From assembly GCA_017621225.1 (NCBI GenBank), contig JAGATN010000001.1, forward strand, positions 1 through 45,285: 45,285 bases of DNA, written 5' to 3'. This document shows positions 37,608-45,285 of the stretch, one piece after another. This DNA comes from Muribaculaceae bacterium. Its GTDB lineage: Bacteria > Bacteroidota > Bacteroidia > Bacteroidales > Muribaculaceae. Within the stretch, counting starts at the first letter, position 1. Every line of letters begins with the position of its first letter. The position numbers and the translations under genes were made by a program. The notes below the pieces were generated by a model. It saw only the letters and a program-made list of their open reading frames with translations, was not told where the DNA came from and did not search any database.

Positions 37608-39515
37608 ATGCCGGCCGACATATATCAGATACTCCGCGATCATTGGAGCTACGAGGACTTTCGAGAGCTCCAAAAAGAGATAATCGAATCGGTGCTCGAC
37701 GGGCACGACACCATTGGGCTGCTCCCCACCGGTGGCGGAAAGTCGATAACGTTTCAGGTGCCGGCCATGGCTCTTGACGGCCTGACGCTCGTAGTCACGC
37801 CGCTGATATCGCTAATGAAGGATCAGGTCGACAATCTGCGCGACCACGGCATAAAAGCGCTGTATCTTCACGCCGGCCTGACGCTCCGCGAACAGAATCT
37901 TGCCTTCGACCGATGCCGTTTCGGCAAAGTGAAGCTGCTCTACGTATCGCCCGAAAAGCTCCAATCGCCGAGGTTCATCGACAAGCTGTCGACCATGGAC
38001 GTGCGCTTTCTCGTGGTCGACGAAGCGCACTGCATATCGCAATGGGGCTATGACTTCAGGCCGTCGTATCTCAACATTTCGAAGCTCCGCGACACGTTCA
38101 ACGACGTGCCGGTGCTCGCGCTCACCGCTTCGGCCACGCCCGACGTGGTGACCGACATCGCCGAAAAGCTGAAGCTGACGAATCACCGCATCTTCTCAAA
38201 GAGCTTCGCGCGCACCAACATTTCGTACGTGGTGCGACACGGCGACCATAAGGAGGACATGCTGGTGAGAATACTACGAGCCGTCGACGGATGCGGCATC
38301 GTTTACGTGCGGTCGAGGAAACGCACGCGCGAGTTAGTTGAAATACTGACGAAAAACAACATATCGGCCGACTTTTACCACGCCGGTCTGTCGATAGAGG
38401 ACAAAAACGAGAAGCAACAGCGATGGAAAGAGGGTGACACCCGAATAATGGTAGCCACGAACGCCTTCGGAATGGGCATCGACAAGCCTGACGTAAGAGT
38501 GGTGGTGCACTTCGACATGCCTTCGTCGCTCGAGGAATACTACCAGGAAGCCGGCAGGGCGGGGCGCGACGGAAAGCCGTCGTATGCAGTGCTGTTGGCA
38601 TCGCAATATGACAAATCGCAGCTTACGCGCCGAATAAACGACAGCTTCCCCGACAAAGATTACATAAAACGAGTGTACGAGCTGCTGGGCAACTTTCTGG
38701 AAGTGGCCGTAGGGTCGGGATATAATCAGATATACGAATTCAACTTCACCCTATTTTGCGACCGCTTCGACCTGAAACCGATTCAAGCGCGAAGCGCGTT
38801 GCTTCTGCTGACCCAAGCGGGATACATTGAATACGTCGACGAAATAGCCACCCGCTCAAGGGTCATGGTGCTCGCGACGAAAAACGAACTATACGATCTG
38901 CGAATAGATGCGACGGCCGACAAAGTGCTGCAACTGCTTCTGCGCACCTACACCGGACTGTTTGCCGACTACGTATTCATCAGCGAACCACTGATGGCAA
39001 AAAGGCTCGGCTTTACAGAGCAGCAGATCTACGAATCGCTCCTCGCGCTCGGCCGCCATAACGTGATACACTACGTGCCGCGCAAGTCGACGCCATACGT
39101 GCTGTATACCACCTCGCGCGAATTGCCCCGATACGTTCAGTTGCCTTTAAGCGTATATGAAGAACGCCGCCGACAGATGGAACGCCGCATCGAAGCCATG
39201 AAGGCATTTGCATTTAAGGTCGACGAATGCCGCGAATCGATAATTCTGAAATATTTTGGCGAAGAAAATCCGACAAAATGCGGAAAATGCGACATATGCC
39301 GCGACGAGAAGCGCGGCGACGAAAAGCGCGAAACATCGCAGTCGTTGCGCGAGGGCATCTTGTATCTCGCCTCGCAGCCCGGCGGCCACACCGTGCAATA
39401 CATATCCCGGCAGCTATCGACGAGAGTGGAACAGGTGATAGCCGAGGCTCGGCTGCTTGCCGACGAGGGCACGCTCCGCATCGACGGGCTCACATTGAAA
39501 TGCGACAAGCATTAG
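37608..39515 (+). CDS. recQ: ATP-dependent DNA helicase RecQ
   Basis: The 635-residue superfamily 2 helicase has Walker A TGGGKS (GGGKS at residues 42-46), DEAH at 138-141, the RecQ aromatic-rich loop region after CISQWGYDFRPSYL, and QEAGRAGRDG (motif VI). The zinc-binding RQC part contains CGKCDIC near residue 563. After the winged helix a short tail ends the protein, with no clear HRDC domain. It unwinds DNA 3' to 5' ahead of RecJ. It sits 20 nt after recJ. Confidence 0.94.
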   Translation: MPADIYQILRDHWSYEDFRELQKEIIESVLDGHDTIGLLPTGGGKSITFQVPAMALDGLTLVVTPLISLMKDQVDNLRDHGIKALYLHAGLTLREQNLAFDRCRFGKVKLLYVSPEKLQSPRFIDKLSTMDVRFLVVDEAHCISQWGYDFRPSYLNISKLRDTFNDVPVLALTASATPDVVTDIAEKLKLTNHRIFSKSFARTNISYVVRHGDHKEDMLVRILRAVDGCGIVYVRSRKRTRELVEILTKNNISADFYHAGLSIEDKNEKQQRWKEGDTRIMVATNAFGMGIDKPDVRVVVHFDMPSSLEEYYQEAGRAGRDGKPSYAVLLASQYDKSQLTRRINDSFPDKDYIKRVYELLGNFLEVAVGSGYNQIYEFNFTLFCDRFDLKPIQARSALLLLTQAGYIEYVDEIATRSRVMVLATKNELYDLRIDATADKVLQLLLRTYTGLFADYVFISEPLMAKRLGFTEQQIYESLLALGRHNVIHYVPRKSTPYVLYTTSRELPRYVQLPLSVYEERRRQMERRIEAMKAFAFKVDECRESIILKYFGEENPTKCGKCDICRDEKRGDEKRETSQSLREGILYLASQPGGHTVQYISRQLSTRVEQVIAEARLLADEGTLRIDGLTLKCDKH

Positions 39516-39644
39516 ACACCAATCCCTGACAAATTGCTCTGAATTGTTAAGAAAACGTCCCGTTTATGTAAAAATGGGCTAATAGTTTACATCTTTTAAT
39601 CTCTTTTAGTGCAATATACAAGGCATAACGCTGACTATATTTGT

Positions 39645-39808
39645 TGTAATAATGAAACAAAAAAGAAAAAGGAGCATGCATAATTAAAACATTAGAGCAT
39701 CCCTCGTCCTTAACGTCGGGTAGTGATACCGGATTTTAAGGCTCTCATAAATAAATAGTTGAAACGTGAGAGGAGGAGCCGACAACCCACGGCTCCTCCT
39801 TATTTTAT
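39645..39808 (+). ncRNA. Candidate small RNA, about 160 nt
   Basis: A TATATTTG element (39636-39643) precedes and a strong terminator ends this stretch, while no plus-strand gene follows, so the product would be a stand-alone RNA. AGAGC (39694-39698) can pair with GCTCT (39741-39745) around an inner CCC...GGG hairpin (39701-39720). CTCTCA (39742-39747) can alternatively pair with TGAGAG (39767-39772). An 11-codon frame lies near the 5' end. No -33 TTTG at normal spacing was found and I match it to no known RNA family. Confidence 0.4.
39771..39808 (+). terminator. Strong Rho-independent terminator
   Basis: AGGAGGAGCCG (39771-39781) and CGGCTCCTCCT (39790-39800) form a perfect 11-bp GC-rich stem with an 8-nt loop, followed by TATTTTAT. 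It lies about 255 nt after the recQ stop, so it ends either the recQ transcript or the candidate small RNA. Confidence 0.75.
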
Positions 39809-39981
39809 GCCTTGCCATTCCCTGACGGCCCGTTTGACTTGAGGCATGAGTGTGCTGATATGCATAGTAATAGAGTATGTATCGATGCTTGGAGATGTTC
39901 AATCACCGATACAAATTTACCGGGCAGCTATGCCGAAATACGGCACAGGTACTGAAAAATATCAAAAACACTTATGGCTGC

Positions 39982-40950
39982 TTAGAGTATAGTAACATTA
40001 TACTTTTTCAGCATGGCACAGGGATGATAGGCCATTTTTGCCTTACGCAGACCCTCATCGCCGGCATCTTCCTCCCTATTGACGTAACGTATGCCGGGAT
40101 GACGCTTCAACTCCATGTCGACGAAATTACGGCATATCATTTCGCCCGAACCGGTTATGTCATGGTTCATTTTTTCGATATGCACAAACAGCGTGTCGCC
40201 CACCACCTCGCCGATGGTAAACGCCACGACGCCATCGTCGGGCGTCGACAGCACCGCTCCTTCAAACGGATAGCAATCGTAATGGCGAAGCACGTCAAAC
40301 ACCTGAAGCCGCTCGTAATCGGCCGTAACCGACTTGCCGGCCGACAAGTGCTGACGTTCAAAGAAATCGAGCACCGATTCGATGTTAGAGGCATCGACAG
40401 GCACAAAATCATACGACGGATTATCGGCAATGAACCGGTTGAGGTGATTGCGCTTCTTATTGAGCTTTTTCCCCGAAAATGTCGACAAAGCGTCAGCCTC
40501 GTACAGATAGTCGGCCCAGTCGACAAGTTCGTCGGCCACCATCGACGGCATGACCCGTTTAATGTCGTACAACGCCGTTTCGGGCACGGCCGACAGCGTG
40601 AACGGCAAGCCGTGCGAGCTGCAATAATCGCCCAACAAGCCCAAGGATTGCCGCAACGGCATCTTTCCCACCGGCAGGGAAAACGCCGTGCGGTTCATAT
40701 CGTTCTCCACCACCCCTTTCACAAACAGAGTATCGTCGACTATGCCATACGAATAGTTGAAGTAGTCGACCCACATGAACATGCCGCCAATCGTAAAATC
40801 GCACGTGCGCGCTTTCGAATAACCGATAAAAGGCTCCACGCACGCCACATCGGCGATGCTCATGGGCCTGAAATCGAATTGAGCGCTCTTTGCCGTCGGA
40901 TGCTTACGCATCACGGCCTGCGCCTGACGATTATATAACAACGGTCTCAT
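39982..40950 (-). CDS. DUF2156 (phosphatidylglycerol lysyltransferase-like, GNAT fold) protein
   Basis: The 322-residue protein resembles the DUF2156 family, which shares the double-GNAT fold of the MprF catalytic domain. A landmark is KKLNKKRNHLNRFIADNPSYDFVPV near residue 150, followed by GAVLSTPDDGVVAFTIGEVVGDTLFVHIEK and a C-terminal YVNREEDAGDEGLRKAKMAYHPC. It has no membrane segment, so it is the soluble part only. Starts at 40911 (Met14) or 40863 (Met30) are possible, and the last gives the commonest family opening. The substrate is unknown. Confidence 0.82.
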   Translation of the reverse strand: MRPLLYNRQAQAVMRKHPTAKSAQFDFRPMSIADVACVEPFIGYSKARTCDFTIGGMFMWVDYFNYSYGIVDDTLFVKGVVENDMNRTAFSLPVGKMPLRQSLGLLGDYCSSHGLPFTLSAVPETALYDIKRVMPSMVADELVDWADYLYEADALSTFSGKKLNKKRNHLNRFIADNPSYDFVPVDASNIESVLDFFERQHLSAGKSVTADYERLQVFDVLRHYDCYPFEGAVLSTPDDGVVAFTIGEVVGDTLFVHIEKMNHDITGSGEMICRNFVDMELKRHPGIRYVNREEDAGDEGLRKAKMAYHPCAMLKKYNVTIL

Positions 40951-41026
40951 AAATCAGCTGAAGCAATTTATTTTATAACTTTAAAAGATAAACGCACCGT
41001 CAGCCGCCTGTGTTCAGCGTGATCCG

Positions 41027-42115
41027 CTACTTTTTGGAGAAATAAAAATCGAGTACCTCGCGTGCCGCCGTAAACGAACTTTGCTGATTTGACAGCACTC
41101 TGGCTTCCTTCGCGGCCAACATCTGCGCCACGTCGGGATTGTTGTAGAAGTGCGCGCGAAGATTGTCGTTGATGGTTTCGTACATCCAATAACGAGCCTG
41201 CTGGCTGCGCTTGTGCTCGAAATATCCGTTCGATTTCACGAACTCGAAATAACGGTCGATCATATCCCACACCTCGGGAATGCCGAGTTCGTAATAGCCC
41301 GAATAGGTAAGCACCTCCGGCATCCACCCCGAGGAGGTCGGCGGAAACAGGTGCAGAGCGCTCCGAAATTGAGCCTGGGCAAGGCGCGCGCGGTCGATGT
41401 TATCGCCGTCGGCCTTGTTTATCACAATGCCGTCGGCCATTTCCATTATGCCACGCTTTATGCCCTGCAACTCATCGCCTGTGCCGGCAAGCTGTATGAG
41501 CAGAAAAAAGTCGACCATCGAGTGCACGGCGGTCTCGCTCTGCCCCACGCCAACGGTCTCGACGAATATGTTGTTGTAACCGGCCGCTTCGCACAACACG
41601 ATGGTTTCGCGCGTTTTGCGCGCAACGCCTCCAAGCGATCCGGCCGACGGGCTGGGGCGTATGAATGCCGACGGATGAACCGCCAGTTTCTCCATTCGCG
41701 TCTTGTCGCCCAAGATGCTGCCTTTCGTACGTTCGCTCGACGGGTCGATGGCAAGCACGGCCAATTTTCCGCCGTTACGAAGCACGTGCAGGCCGAAAAC
41801 GTCGATCGACGTGCTCTTTCCGGCACCGGGCACACCCGTAATGCCGATTCGCCGCGAATTTCCCGAATGAGGCAGACATTTTTCTATGACCTCCTGAGCC
41901 AACGCCTGATGCTCTACCGAAAGGCTCTCCACCAGGGTCACGGCACGGCTAAGCATCGTGACGTCGCCCTTCAATATGCCGTCGACCATTTCACTTACCG
42001 ACGGCAGCGGCTTGCGACGACGCTTGGCCATATACGGATTTACCACCGGAGGCTGCGACACACCTGAATTGACGGTGAGTCCAACGTATTTATCATCGTT
42101 TTCTACGTGTTGCAT
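41027..42115 (-). CDS. meaB: Methylmalonyl-CoA mutase-associated GTPase MeaB
   Basis: The 362-residue G3E-type GTPase has the P-loop GVPGAGKS at residues 94-101, ETVGVGQSE (switch/metal region) and NKADGD (base recognition). MeaB guards and reactivates B12-dependent methylmalonyl-CoA mutase. The mutase genes mutA and mutB are not in the window, so they lie elsewhere. Its presence supports a succinate-propionate pathway. The relation to neighbouring DUF1573 genes is not evident. Confidence 0.94.
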   Translation of the reverse strand: MQHVENDDKYVGLTVNSGVSQPPVVNPYMAKRRRKPLPSVSEMVDGILKGDVTMLSRAVTLVESLSVEHQALAQEVIEKCLPHSGNSRRIGITGVPGAGKSTSIDVFGLHVLRNGGKLAVLAIDPSSERTKGSILGDKTRMEKLAVHPSAFIRPSPSAGSLGGVARKTRETIVLCEAAGYNNIFVETVGVGQSETAVHSMVDFFLLIQLAGTGDELQGIKRGIMEMADGIVINKADGDNIDRARLAQAQFRSALHLFPPTSSGWMPEVLTYSGYYELGIPEVWDMIDRYFEFVKSNGYFEHKRSQQARYWMYETINDNLRAHFYNNPDVAQMLAAKEARVLSNQQSSFTAAREVLDFYFSKK

Positions 42116-42170
42116 TACTTTGAAGCAAGTTTATGTTTAATCAACGGTTTATTGTCAGGCCATTCGAGCC

Positions 42171-43253
42171 TTATTTGGTGACTTCGCCGGCCACCCTTAT
42201 TATCTTTTCGGAATTTGCAGGATCGTCGGTTATCAGCATTATGCGCGCGTTAAGCAATCCGTCATCGCCAATCTTCGACGGGTCGACAATGACCTTGACC
42301 TTCGACTGCTTTCCTTTTTCCACCACATTGCCTTCGGCCACCACCTTCACGGCCTCGTCGATGCTGCTCACCTTGCGTATGTGAAGCGGCGAATTGCCGT
42401 TATTGGTAATGACGAGTTCGCGAGTAATGGGCTTCGATTTGCGCGATATGTTTTCAAGCGTTATCAGCTCGGTGTCGAGCGACATCTTGGGGGCTTCGGC
42501 CAACTGCGCCGGGGTAAGCTTGCTGAAGTCTTCCTTCAGTATCATGACGGTCGACAATGCCGTGGGCTGCACCGACATCAACGGATCGGGCAACAGCTTT
42601 ATCGAATCGGTAACCACGCCCCAGTCCTTGCAACGTTCGCTTACGGCCGTAGCCGACATTACGAACTGCTCTCCGGGGCCAACTGCCTTGGGTTCGAACA
42701 CTATGTCGACATATTCGGGCTTCGAGAACACCGACGGATGCAGCGAGTCGGTCGACACGTTATAGCCCTTCACGTATGCCCAGGCGCTTTTCCCCTTCGG
42801 CACGGTGCCGAACGTAAGTATCGAGGTGTCGAGGCGCATTTTTCCGGCCTCTATCGGATAGCGGCTTTTAAGCGTATTCGAAGCGCCCATCACCGTGCCC
42901 ACTATGTCTAACGACACATTGCCCACATTGGTGGTGACATATACGTTTTTATTGAATTTTCCGGGTCGCCCTTTTGCATCGTATGCCACGCTTATCACAA
43001 GCGTATCGCCGGGCTGCACGGGGTCGGGATTGTATTTCGGGGTGGTGCATCCGCAGTTAGCGCGCGCCGAATATATCACCAGCGGTTCATTGCCGGTATT
43101 TATCACCTTGAATTCGCATGTCACCATTCCCATGTCTTCACTGAACGCCCCGAAGTCATGCACCTTCTCAAGCCATTTCATGTTAGGGCCTTTTTGAGCC
43201 ATAGCCATCAGCACCGCCGACACCATGGCCATAAACAAAATGCTACGTTTCAT
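42171..43253 (-). CDS. DUF1573 domain exported protein, 360 residues
   Basis: The protein has a signal peptide (residues 1-19, ending AMA). It then carries a DUF1573 domain with the family pattern VHDFGAFSEDMGMVTCEFKVINTG, the doublet NCGCTTP and a further Ig-like beta repeat region to the C-terminus. DUF1573 proteins are Ig-like and abundant in Bacteroidetes, and their function is not established. The shorter DUF1573 gene lies 14 nt upstream in the same direction, so the two probably form an operon and arose by duplication plus extension. Confidence 0.85.
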   Translation of the reverse strand: MKRSILFMAMVSAVLMAMAQKGPNMKWLEKVHDFGAFSEDMGMVTCEFKVINTGNEPLVIYSARANCGCTTPKYNPDPVQPGDTLVISVAYDAKGRPGKFNKNVYVTTNVGNVSLDIVGTVMGASNTLKSRYPIEAGKMRLDTSILTFGTVPKGKSAWAYVKGYNVSTDSLHPSVFSKPEYVDIVFEPKAVGPGEQFVMSATAVSERCKDWGVVTDSIKLLPDPLMSVQPTALSTVMILKEDFSKLTPAQLAEAPKMSLDTELITLENISRKSKPITRELVITNNGNSPLHIRKVSSIDEAVKVVAEGNVVEKGKQSKVKVIVDPSKIGDDGLLNARIMLITDDPANSEKIIRVAGEVTK

Positions 43254-43267
43254 GTTTTTATCTTTAT

Positions 43268-43651
43268 TCAGGGAACTATTACGCCCGAAAATTTAAGCGA
43301 CAAACGTTTTTTCTGCACATTGGTGCGCACTTTCACCTCTCTATTGAACTCGCCCCTGCGTCCTGCCGGATTGAACGTGATCTTAACTACGCCGGTCTTG
43401 CCTGGCGCTATCGGCTCTTTGGGGTACATGGGCGTCGTGCATCCGCATCCGCCGTTGGTCACCGTTATTATTACAAGAGGTTCTTTACCGGTGTTGGTAA
43501 ATTTATATTCATACGAAACCGCGCCTCCGGTCGACTTTATGGTTCCGAAATCGTGCTCCGTCTCGGCAAACTTCATCACAGCATTGTCAGCCGCACTTAC
43601 CGACATTGAAAAAACGAGCGCAATGAAAATGAATAACAGATTTTTTTTCAT
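43268..43651 (-). CDS. DUF1573 domain exported protein, 127 residues
   Basis: From the start at 43651 the protein has a signal peptide (KKNLLFIFIALVFSMSVSAA). It consists of one DUF1573 domain with EHDFGTIKSTGGAVSYEYKFTNTG and GGCGCTTPMYPKEPI, the same layout as the first domain of its downstream neighbour. An ATG at 43708 is in frame but would put 19 non-signal residues ahead of the signal peptide and lies upstream of a -7 element, so it is not preferred. Probably periplasmic. Confidence 0.85.
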   Translation of the reverse strand: MKKNLLFIFIALVFSMSVSAADNAVMKFAETEHDFGTIKSTGGAVSYEYKFTNTGKEPLVIITVTNGGCGCTTPMYPKEPIAPGKTGVVKITFNPAGRRGEFNREVKVRTNVQKKRLSLKFSGVIVP

Positions 43652-43686
43652 GACGATATGATTCTTATCCGTGGTCAATTGAGGTT

Positions 43687-43694
43687 CAAATATA
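43687..43694 (-). promoter_or_regulatory. Candidate -7 element for DUF1573 pair
   Basis: TATATTTG on the minus strand fits TAnnTTTG and ends 36 nt before the chosen ATG at 43651. No -33 TTTG is found at 19-21 nt. Confidence 0.4.
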
Positions 43695-43739
43695 GTAAAA
43701 CTATTCATTATAACGTAACTAACGGCTCAATTGTTAAGA

Positions 43740-44516
43740 TTAATTTTGATTTTCGCCTATTCCTATGCCAAAAAGCGCATAATCGTACCACACCGGGTCG
43801 GCGGGACGGCGACTGCGCAACAGCTCGGTAAGCTCCACCACCGACCGCCTGTCGTTAGCCTTGCGCTCTATCAGTCCGAGCGAGCGCGCCGTATTTCCGA
43901 CGTGCACATCCATCGGTATGAACAGTTGCGAGGGTTTGATCGAAGTCCACACGCCCATATCCACTATCCCGTCGTCGCGCACGAGCCATCGCAATGCCAT
44001 ATTTATGCGCTTCAACGCCGTAACGGCCAGGTTTTGCGGCAGGCATCTCGAATCGGCCACTCCGCCATTGGCTTCGATCAGCACGCCGTTAAGAGCTTCG
44101 ACAAGGCTCCACGAGGGCGCTTCCGACTCGCCCGCGCCGACGGCACGAGCGAATGCGTCGAGGGAGCCGTACTTACCGTACACGGCATGCAGCCCGCGCA
44201 GAAAATATTTCAGATTCTCATTGAAAAAGGTTCTGTGTATGTTGCCCGACGGCAAATCTTCGTAGCCCTGATCCACCACGTAATTATACGGATCGTGGCC
44301 CATCAAGGCAAGCATTTTGTCGCAATTGCGGCAAATCATCTTTCTGTTTCCCCACGCGATGGTGGCCGAAAGCAATGCCGCTATTTCAATGTCGGGCAGC
44401 TTTTCGAATCGTCGCGGAAACTGAACCGGATCATTGGCTATGAACGACACTGAATTTATTTTTGCAGCTTCCTGATCAAGAAGCTCCCATATCTCATTAT
44501 CGACTGCTTGACTCAT
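43740..44516 (-). CDS. TIGR02757 family protein
   Basis: The 258-residue protein matches the TIGR02757 family (DUF2400), seen in Bacteroidetes and a few other groups, with LSATIAWGNRKMICRNCDKM near residue 50 and MGVWTSIKPSQLFIPMDVHVGNTARSLGL near 195. No signal peptide or membrane segment is visible. The second motif (V-P-x-D-x-H-V) resembles part of helix-hairpin-helix DNA glycosylases, which suggests a nucleic-acid role, but that is inference. A terminator separates it from the tRNA operon upstream. Confidence 0.83.
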   Translation of the reverse strand: MSQAVDNEIWELLDQEAAKINSVSFIANDPVQFPRRFEKLPDIEIAALLSATIAWGNRKMICRNCDKMLALMGHDPYNYVVDQGYEDLPSGNIHRTFFNENLKYFLRGLHAVYGKYGSLDAFARAVGAGESEAPSWSLVEALNGVLIEANGGVADSRCLPQNLAVTALKRINMALRWLVRDDGIVDMGVWTSIKPSQLFIPMDVHVGNTARSLGLIERKANDRRSVVELTELLRSRRPADPVWYDYALFGIGIGENQN

Positions 44517-44529
44517 ATGGCATATGATT

Positions 44530-44567
44530 AAAAAACAAAGGTGCGCTTCATTTTAGAAACGCACCTT
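44530..44567 (-). terminator. Rho-independent terminator of tRNA-Glu/rpsT operon
   Basis: AAGGTGCG (44538-44545) and CGCACCTT (44560-44567) form an 8-bp stem with a 14-nt loop. On the minus strand a TGTTTTTT tract follows. It lies 9 nt after the 3' end of the distal tRNA-Glu. Confidence 0.75.
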
Positions 44568-44575
44568 AAAAAGTG

Positions 44576-44647
44576 TAGCCCATAGGAGAATCGAACTCCT
44601 CTTTCAAGAATGAAAATCTTGCGTCCTAACCGATAGACGAATGGGCC
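44576..44647 (-). tRNA. tRNA-Glu (anticodon UUC), distal copy
   Basis: The 72-nt cloverleaf starts GGCCCAT and ends ATGGGCTA (G1 opposite U72, then six Watson-Crick pairs). The anticodon stem CAAGA/TCTTG encloses TTTTCAT, giving anticodon TTC. The T-arm AGGAG-TTCGATT-CTCCT is intact, and CCA is not encoded. It is identical in all 72 positions to the copy at 44969-45040. Confidence 0.95.
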
Positions 44648-44668
44648 TCGGTATAAGAACCTCTATTC

Positions 44669-44926
44669 TTATGCAGCCAACTTGTTTACGTGGTGTGCAA
44701 GCTTGCTCTTAAGATTAGAAGCTTTGTTCTTTGAGATGGTCTTCTTCGAAGCAAGACGGTCAAGCATTGCAGTTACCTTTACCAACGCAGCGGCAGCTTC
44801 GGCCTTGTCAGTAAGTTTGCGAAGATTGCGCACGGCATTACGTGCAGTCTTTTCGTAGTAACGATTGCGAAGACGACGCGACTCTGTCTCACGAATTCTT
44901 TTAAGAGATGATTTATGATTTGCCAT
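44669..44926 (-). CDS. rpsT: Small ribosomal subunit protein bS20
   Basis: The 85-residue protein starts [26 protein letters not shown] and is rich in Lys, Arg and Ala helices, typical of S20, which binds 16S rRNA. The frame is open upstream through the proximal tRNA-Glu to 45070, but the family start is at 44926. It lies between two identical tRNA-Glu genes and is most likely released from a common transcript by tRNA processing. Confidence 0.95.
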   Translation of the reverse strand: MANHKSSLKRIRETESRRLRNRYYEKTARNAVRNLRKLTDKAEAAAALVKVTAMLDRLASKKTISKNKASNLKSKLAHHVNKLAA

Positions 44927-44968
44927 TACAAATAAATCTATTATATCTTTATTCAGTTTTTTAATTTG

Positions 44969-45040
44969 TAGCCCATAGGAGAATCGAACTCCTCTTTCAA
45001 GAATGAAAATCTTGCGTCCTAACCGATAGACGAATGGGCC
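44969..45040 (-). tRNA. tRNA-Glu (anticodon UUC), proximal copy
   Basis: Same 72-nt sequence and fold as the distal copy, with anticodon TTC in a TTTTCAT loop and no encoded CCA. It is the first gene after the promoter at 45068-45099 and precedes rpsT by 42 nt. Confidence 0.95.
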
Positions 45041-45067
45041 ATAAGCGCTTGTTCTCAAAAGCGAGTG

Positions 45068-45099
45068 CAAATATAGACACTTTTTTTAATCCTTGCAAA
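45068..45099 (-). promoter_or_regulatory. Promoter of tRNA-Glu/rpsT/tRNA-Glu operon
   Basis: On the minus strand TTTG (45096-45099) is followed after 20 nt by TATATTTG (45068-45075), an exact Bacteroidetes promoter. Transcription would start about 24 nt before the first tRNA. Confidence 0.75.
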
Positions 45100-45151
45100 T
45101 TTTAGAAGCCTTTTCTACGTTTTTTCACCAAAATCGGCAAAAATCCTACTC

Positions 45152-45285
45152 TCAACTGGCAAGTGCAAAATTAGCGATTTGTCGGAAGAAAGCATTCTTC
45201 GGAGTATCAAAATTGAGTTTTTTACGTGGTCTGCGGTTGATTTTATGCTGAACTCTGCGAATGAAGGCATCAGACAGATCAGAAA
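45152..45285 (-). mobile_element. IS30 family transposase, C-terminal fragment cut by window edge
   Basis: The 43 visible codons end in TGA at 45152-45154 and encode a C-terminus with NRRPRKKLNFDTPKNAF. This resembles the conserved end of IS30-family integrase-core transposases (N-x-R-P-R-K-x-L-x-F-x-T-P). The rest of the element lies beyond the window. Its terminal repeat should fall between the stop codon and about 45100, but I cannot define it from one end. Whether the transposase is intact cannot be judged. Confidence 0.8.

Larger units (their letters stand above)
39516..39981. other. Intergenic region between recQ and DUF2156 gene
   Basis: This 466-nt gap holds a weak hairpin (CCCGTTT/AAATGGG near 39560-39580), a -7-like TATATTTG at 39636-39643, an 11-codon reading frame at 39652 (MKQKRKRSMHN) and a strong terminator at 39771-39808. 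After the terminator, 39809-39981 shows nothing I can support. The candidate RNA is listed separately. Confidence 0.6.

Noticed and set aside
39560-39580. CCCGTTT/AAATGGG hairpin after recQ as a terminator
   Set aside because: The stem is weak, contains a G-T pair, and is followed by CTAATAG rather than a U-tract.
44927-45070. Upstream extension of the rpsT frame through the tRNA-Glu gene
   Set aside because: The S20 family start at 44926 is clear, and the extra codons are the complement of a tRNA.
13050-45285. CRISPR arrays, prophage or defence islands
   Set aside because: I found no regularly spaced repeats, phage structural genes, restriction-modification or toxin-antitoxin pairs anywhere in the window.

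Overview
The window looks like a chromosomal segment of a Bacteroidales bacterium, most likely Muribaculaceae or a near relative; the family placement is inference from gene content and style. Support comes from EFR1-type ferredoxin, DUF2027/Smr, DUF1573, TIGR02757 and DUF2156 proteins, a two-gene tatAC locus, weak or absent Shine-Dalgarno sequences, and promoters of the Bacteroidetes type (TTTG or TTG, about 20 nt, then TAnnTTTG). Almost everything is core gene content. The mobile DNA is a short palindromic element present twice and the 3' end of an IS30-type transposase at the right edge.

Layout. 1-140: truncated copy of a palindromic repeat. 179-4773 (+): two exported peptidases, DPP-like S9 and M3 peptidyl-dipeptidase. 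4774-14478 (-): flavodoxin-ferredoxin protein, DUF2027-Smr protein, rfbA, a large tricorn-like protease, a DUF2807 protein, dusB, a small exported protein and an M16 peptidase. 14586-15464 (-): fabD. 15588-16809 (+): tatA-tatC. 16825-19387 (-): ATPase and binding protein of a zinc-type importer, and a VanZ-GNAT fusion. 19492-22556 (+): two paralogous sodium:solute symporters with a small membrane-protein gene between them. 22647-25502 (+): gltX and kdtA. 25506-27950 (-): NfeD-type protease and a UPF0104-type membrane protein. 28101-30911 (+): uvrA. 30863-33048 (-): two sugar-kinase-like genes separated by the second, complete copy of the palindromic element. 33257-35539 (+): C11 peptidase lipoprotein and an MscS channel. 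35857-39515 (+): recJ-recQ. 39636-39808: candidate small RNA with a strong terminator. 39982-44516 (-): DUF2156, meaB, two DUF1573 proteins and TIGR02757. 44576-45040 (-): tRNA-Glu, rpsT and tRNA-Glu behind one promoter. 45152-45285 (-): IS30-type transposase C-terminus.

How the genes fit together. The S9 and M3 enzymes would clip dipeptides from opposite ends of peptides, and with the tricorn-like, M16 and C11 enzymes they make the window rich in envelope peptidases; the NSS symporters may import amino acids. RecJ-RecQ and UvrA form a DNA repair group. The two kinases suggest phosphorylation of amino sugars and glucose. MeaB implies a B12-dependent methylmalonyl-CoA mutase elsewhere in the genome.

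The most notable signal is the palindromic element. The complete copy at 31864-32025 is 162 bp, folds end to end on itself, and is flanked by TCA on both sides. The right-hand TCA is exactly the stop codon of the neighbouring ROK kinase gene. No CRISPR array, defence island, prophage or clearly new multi-gene system is visible.
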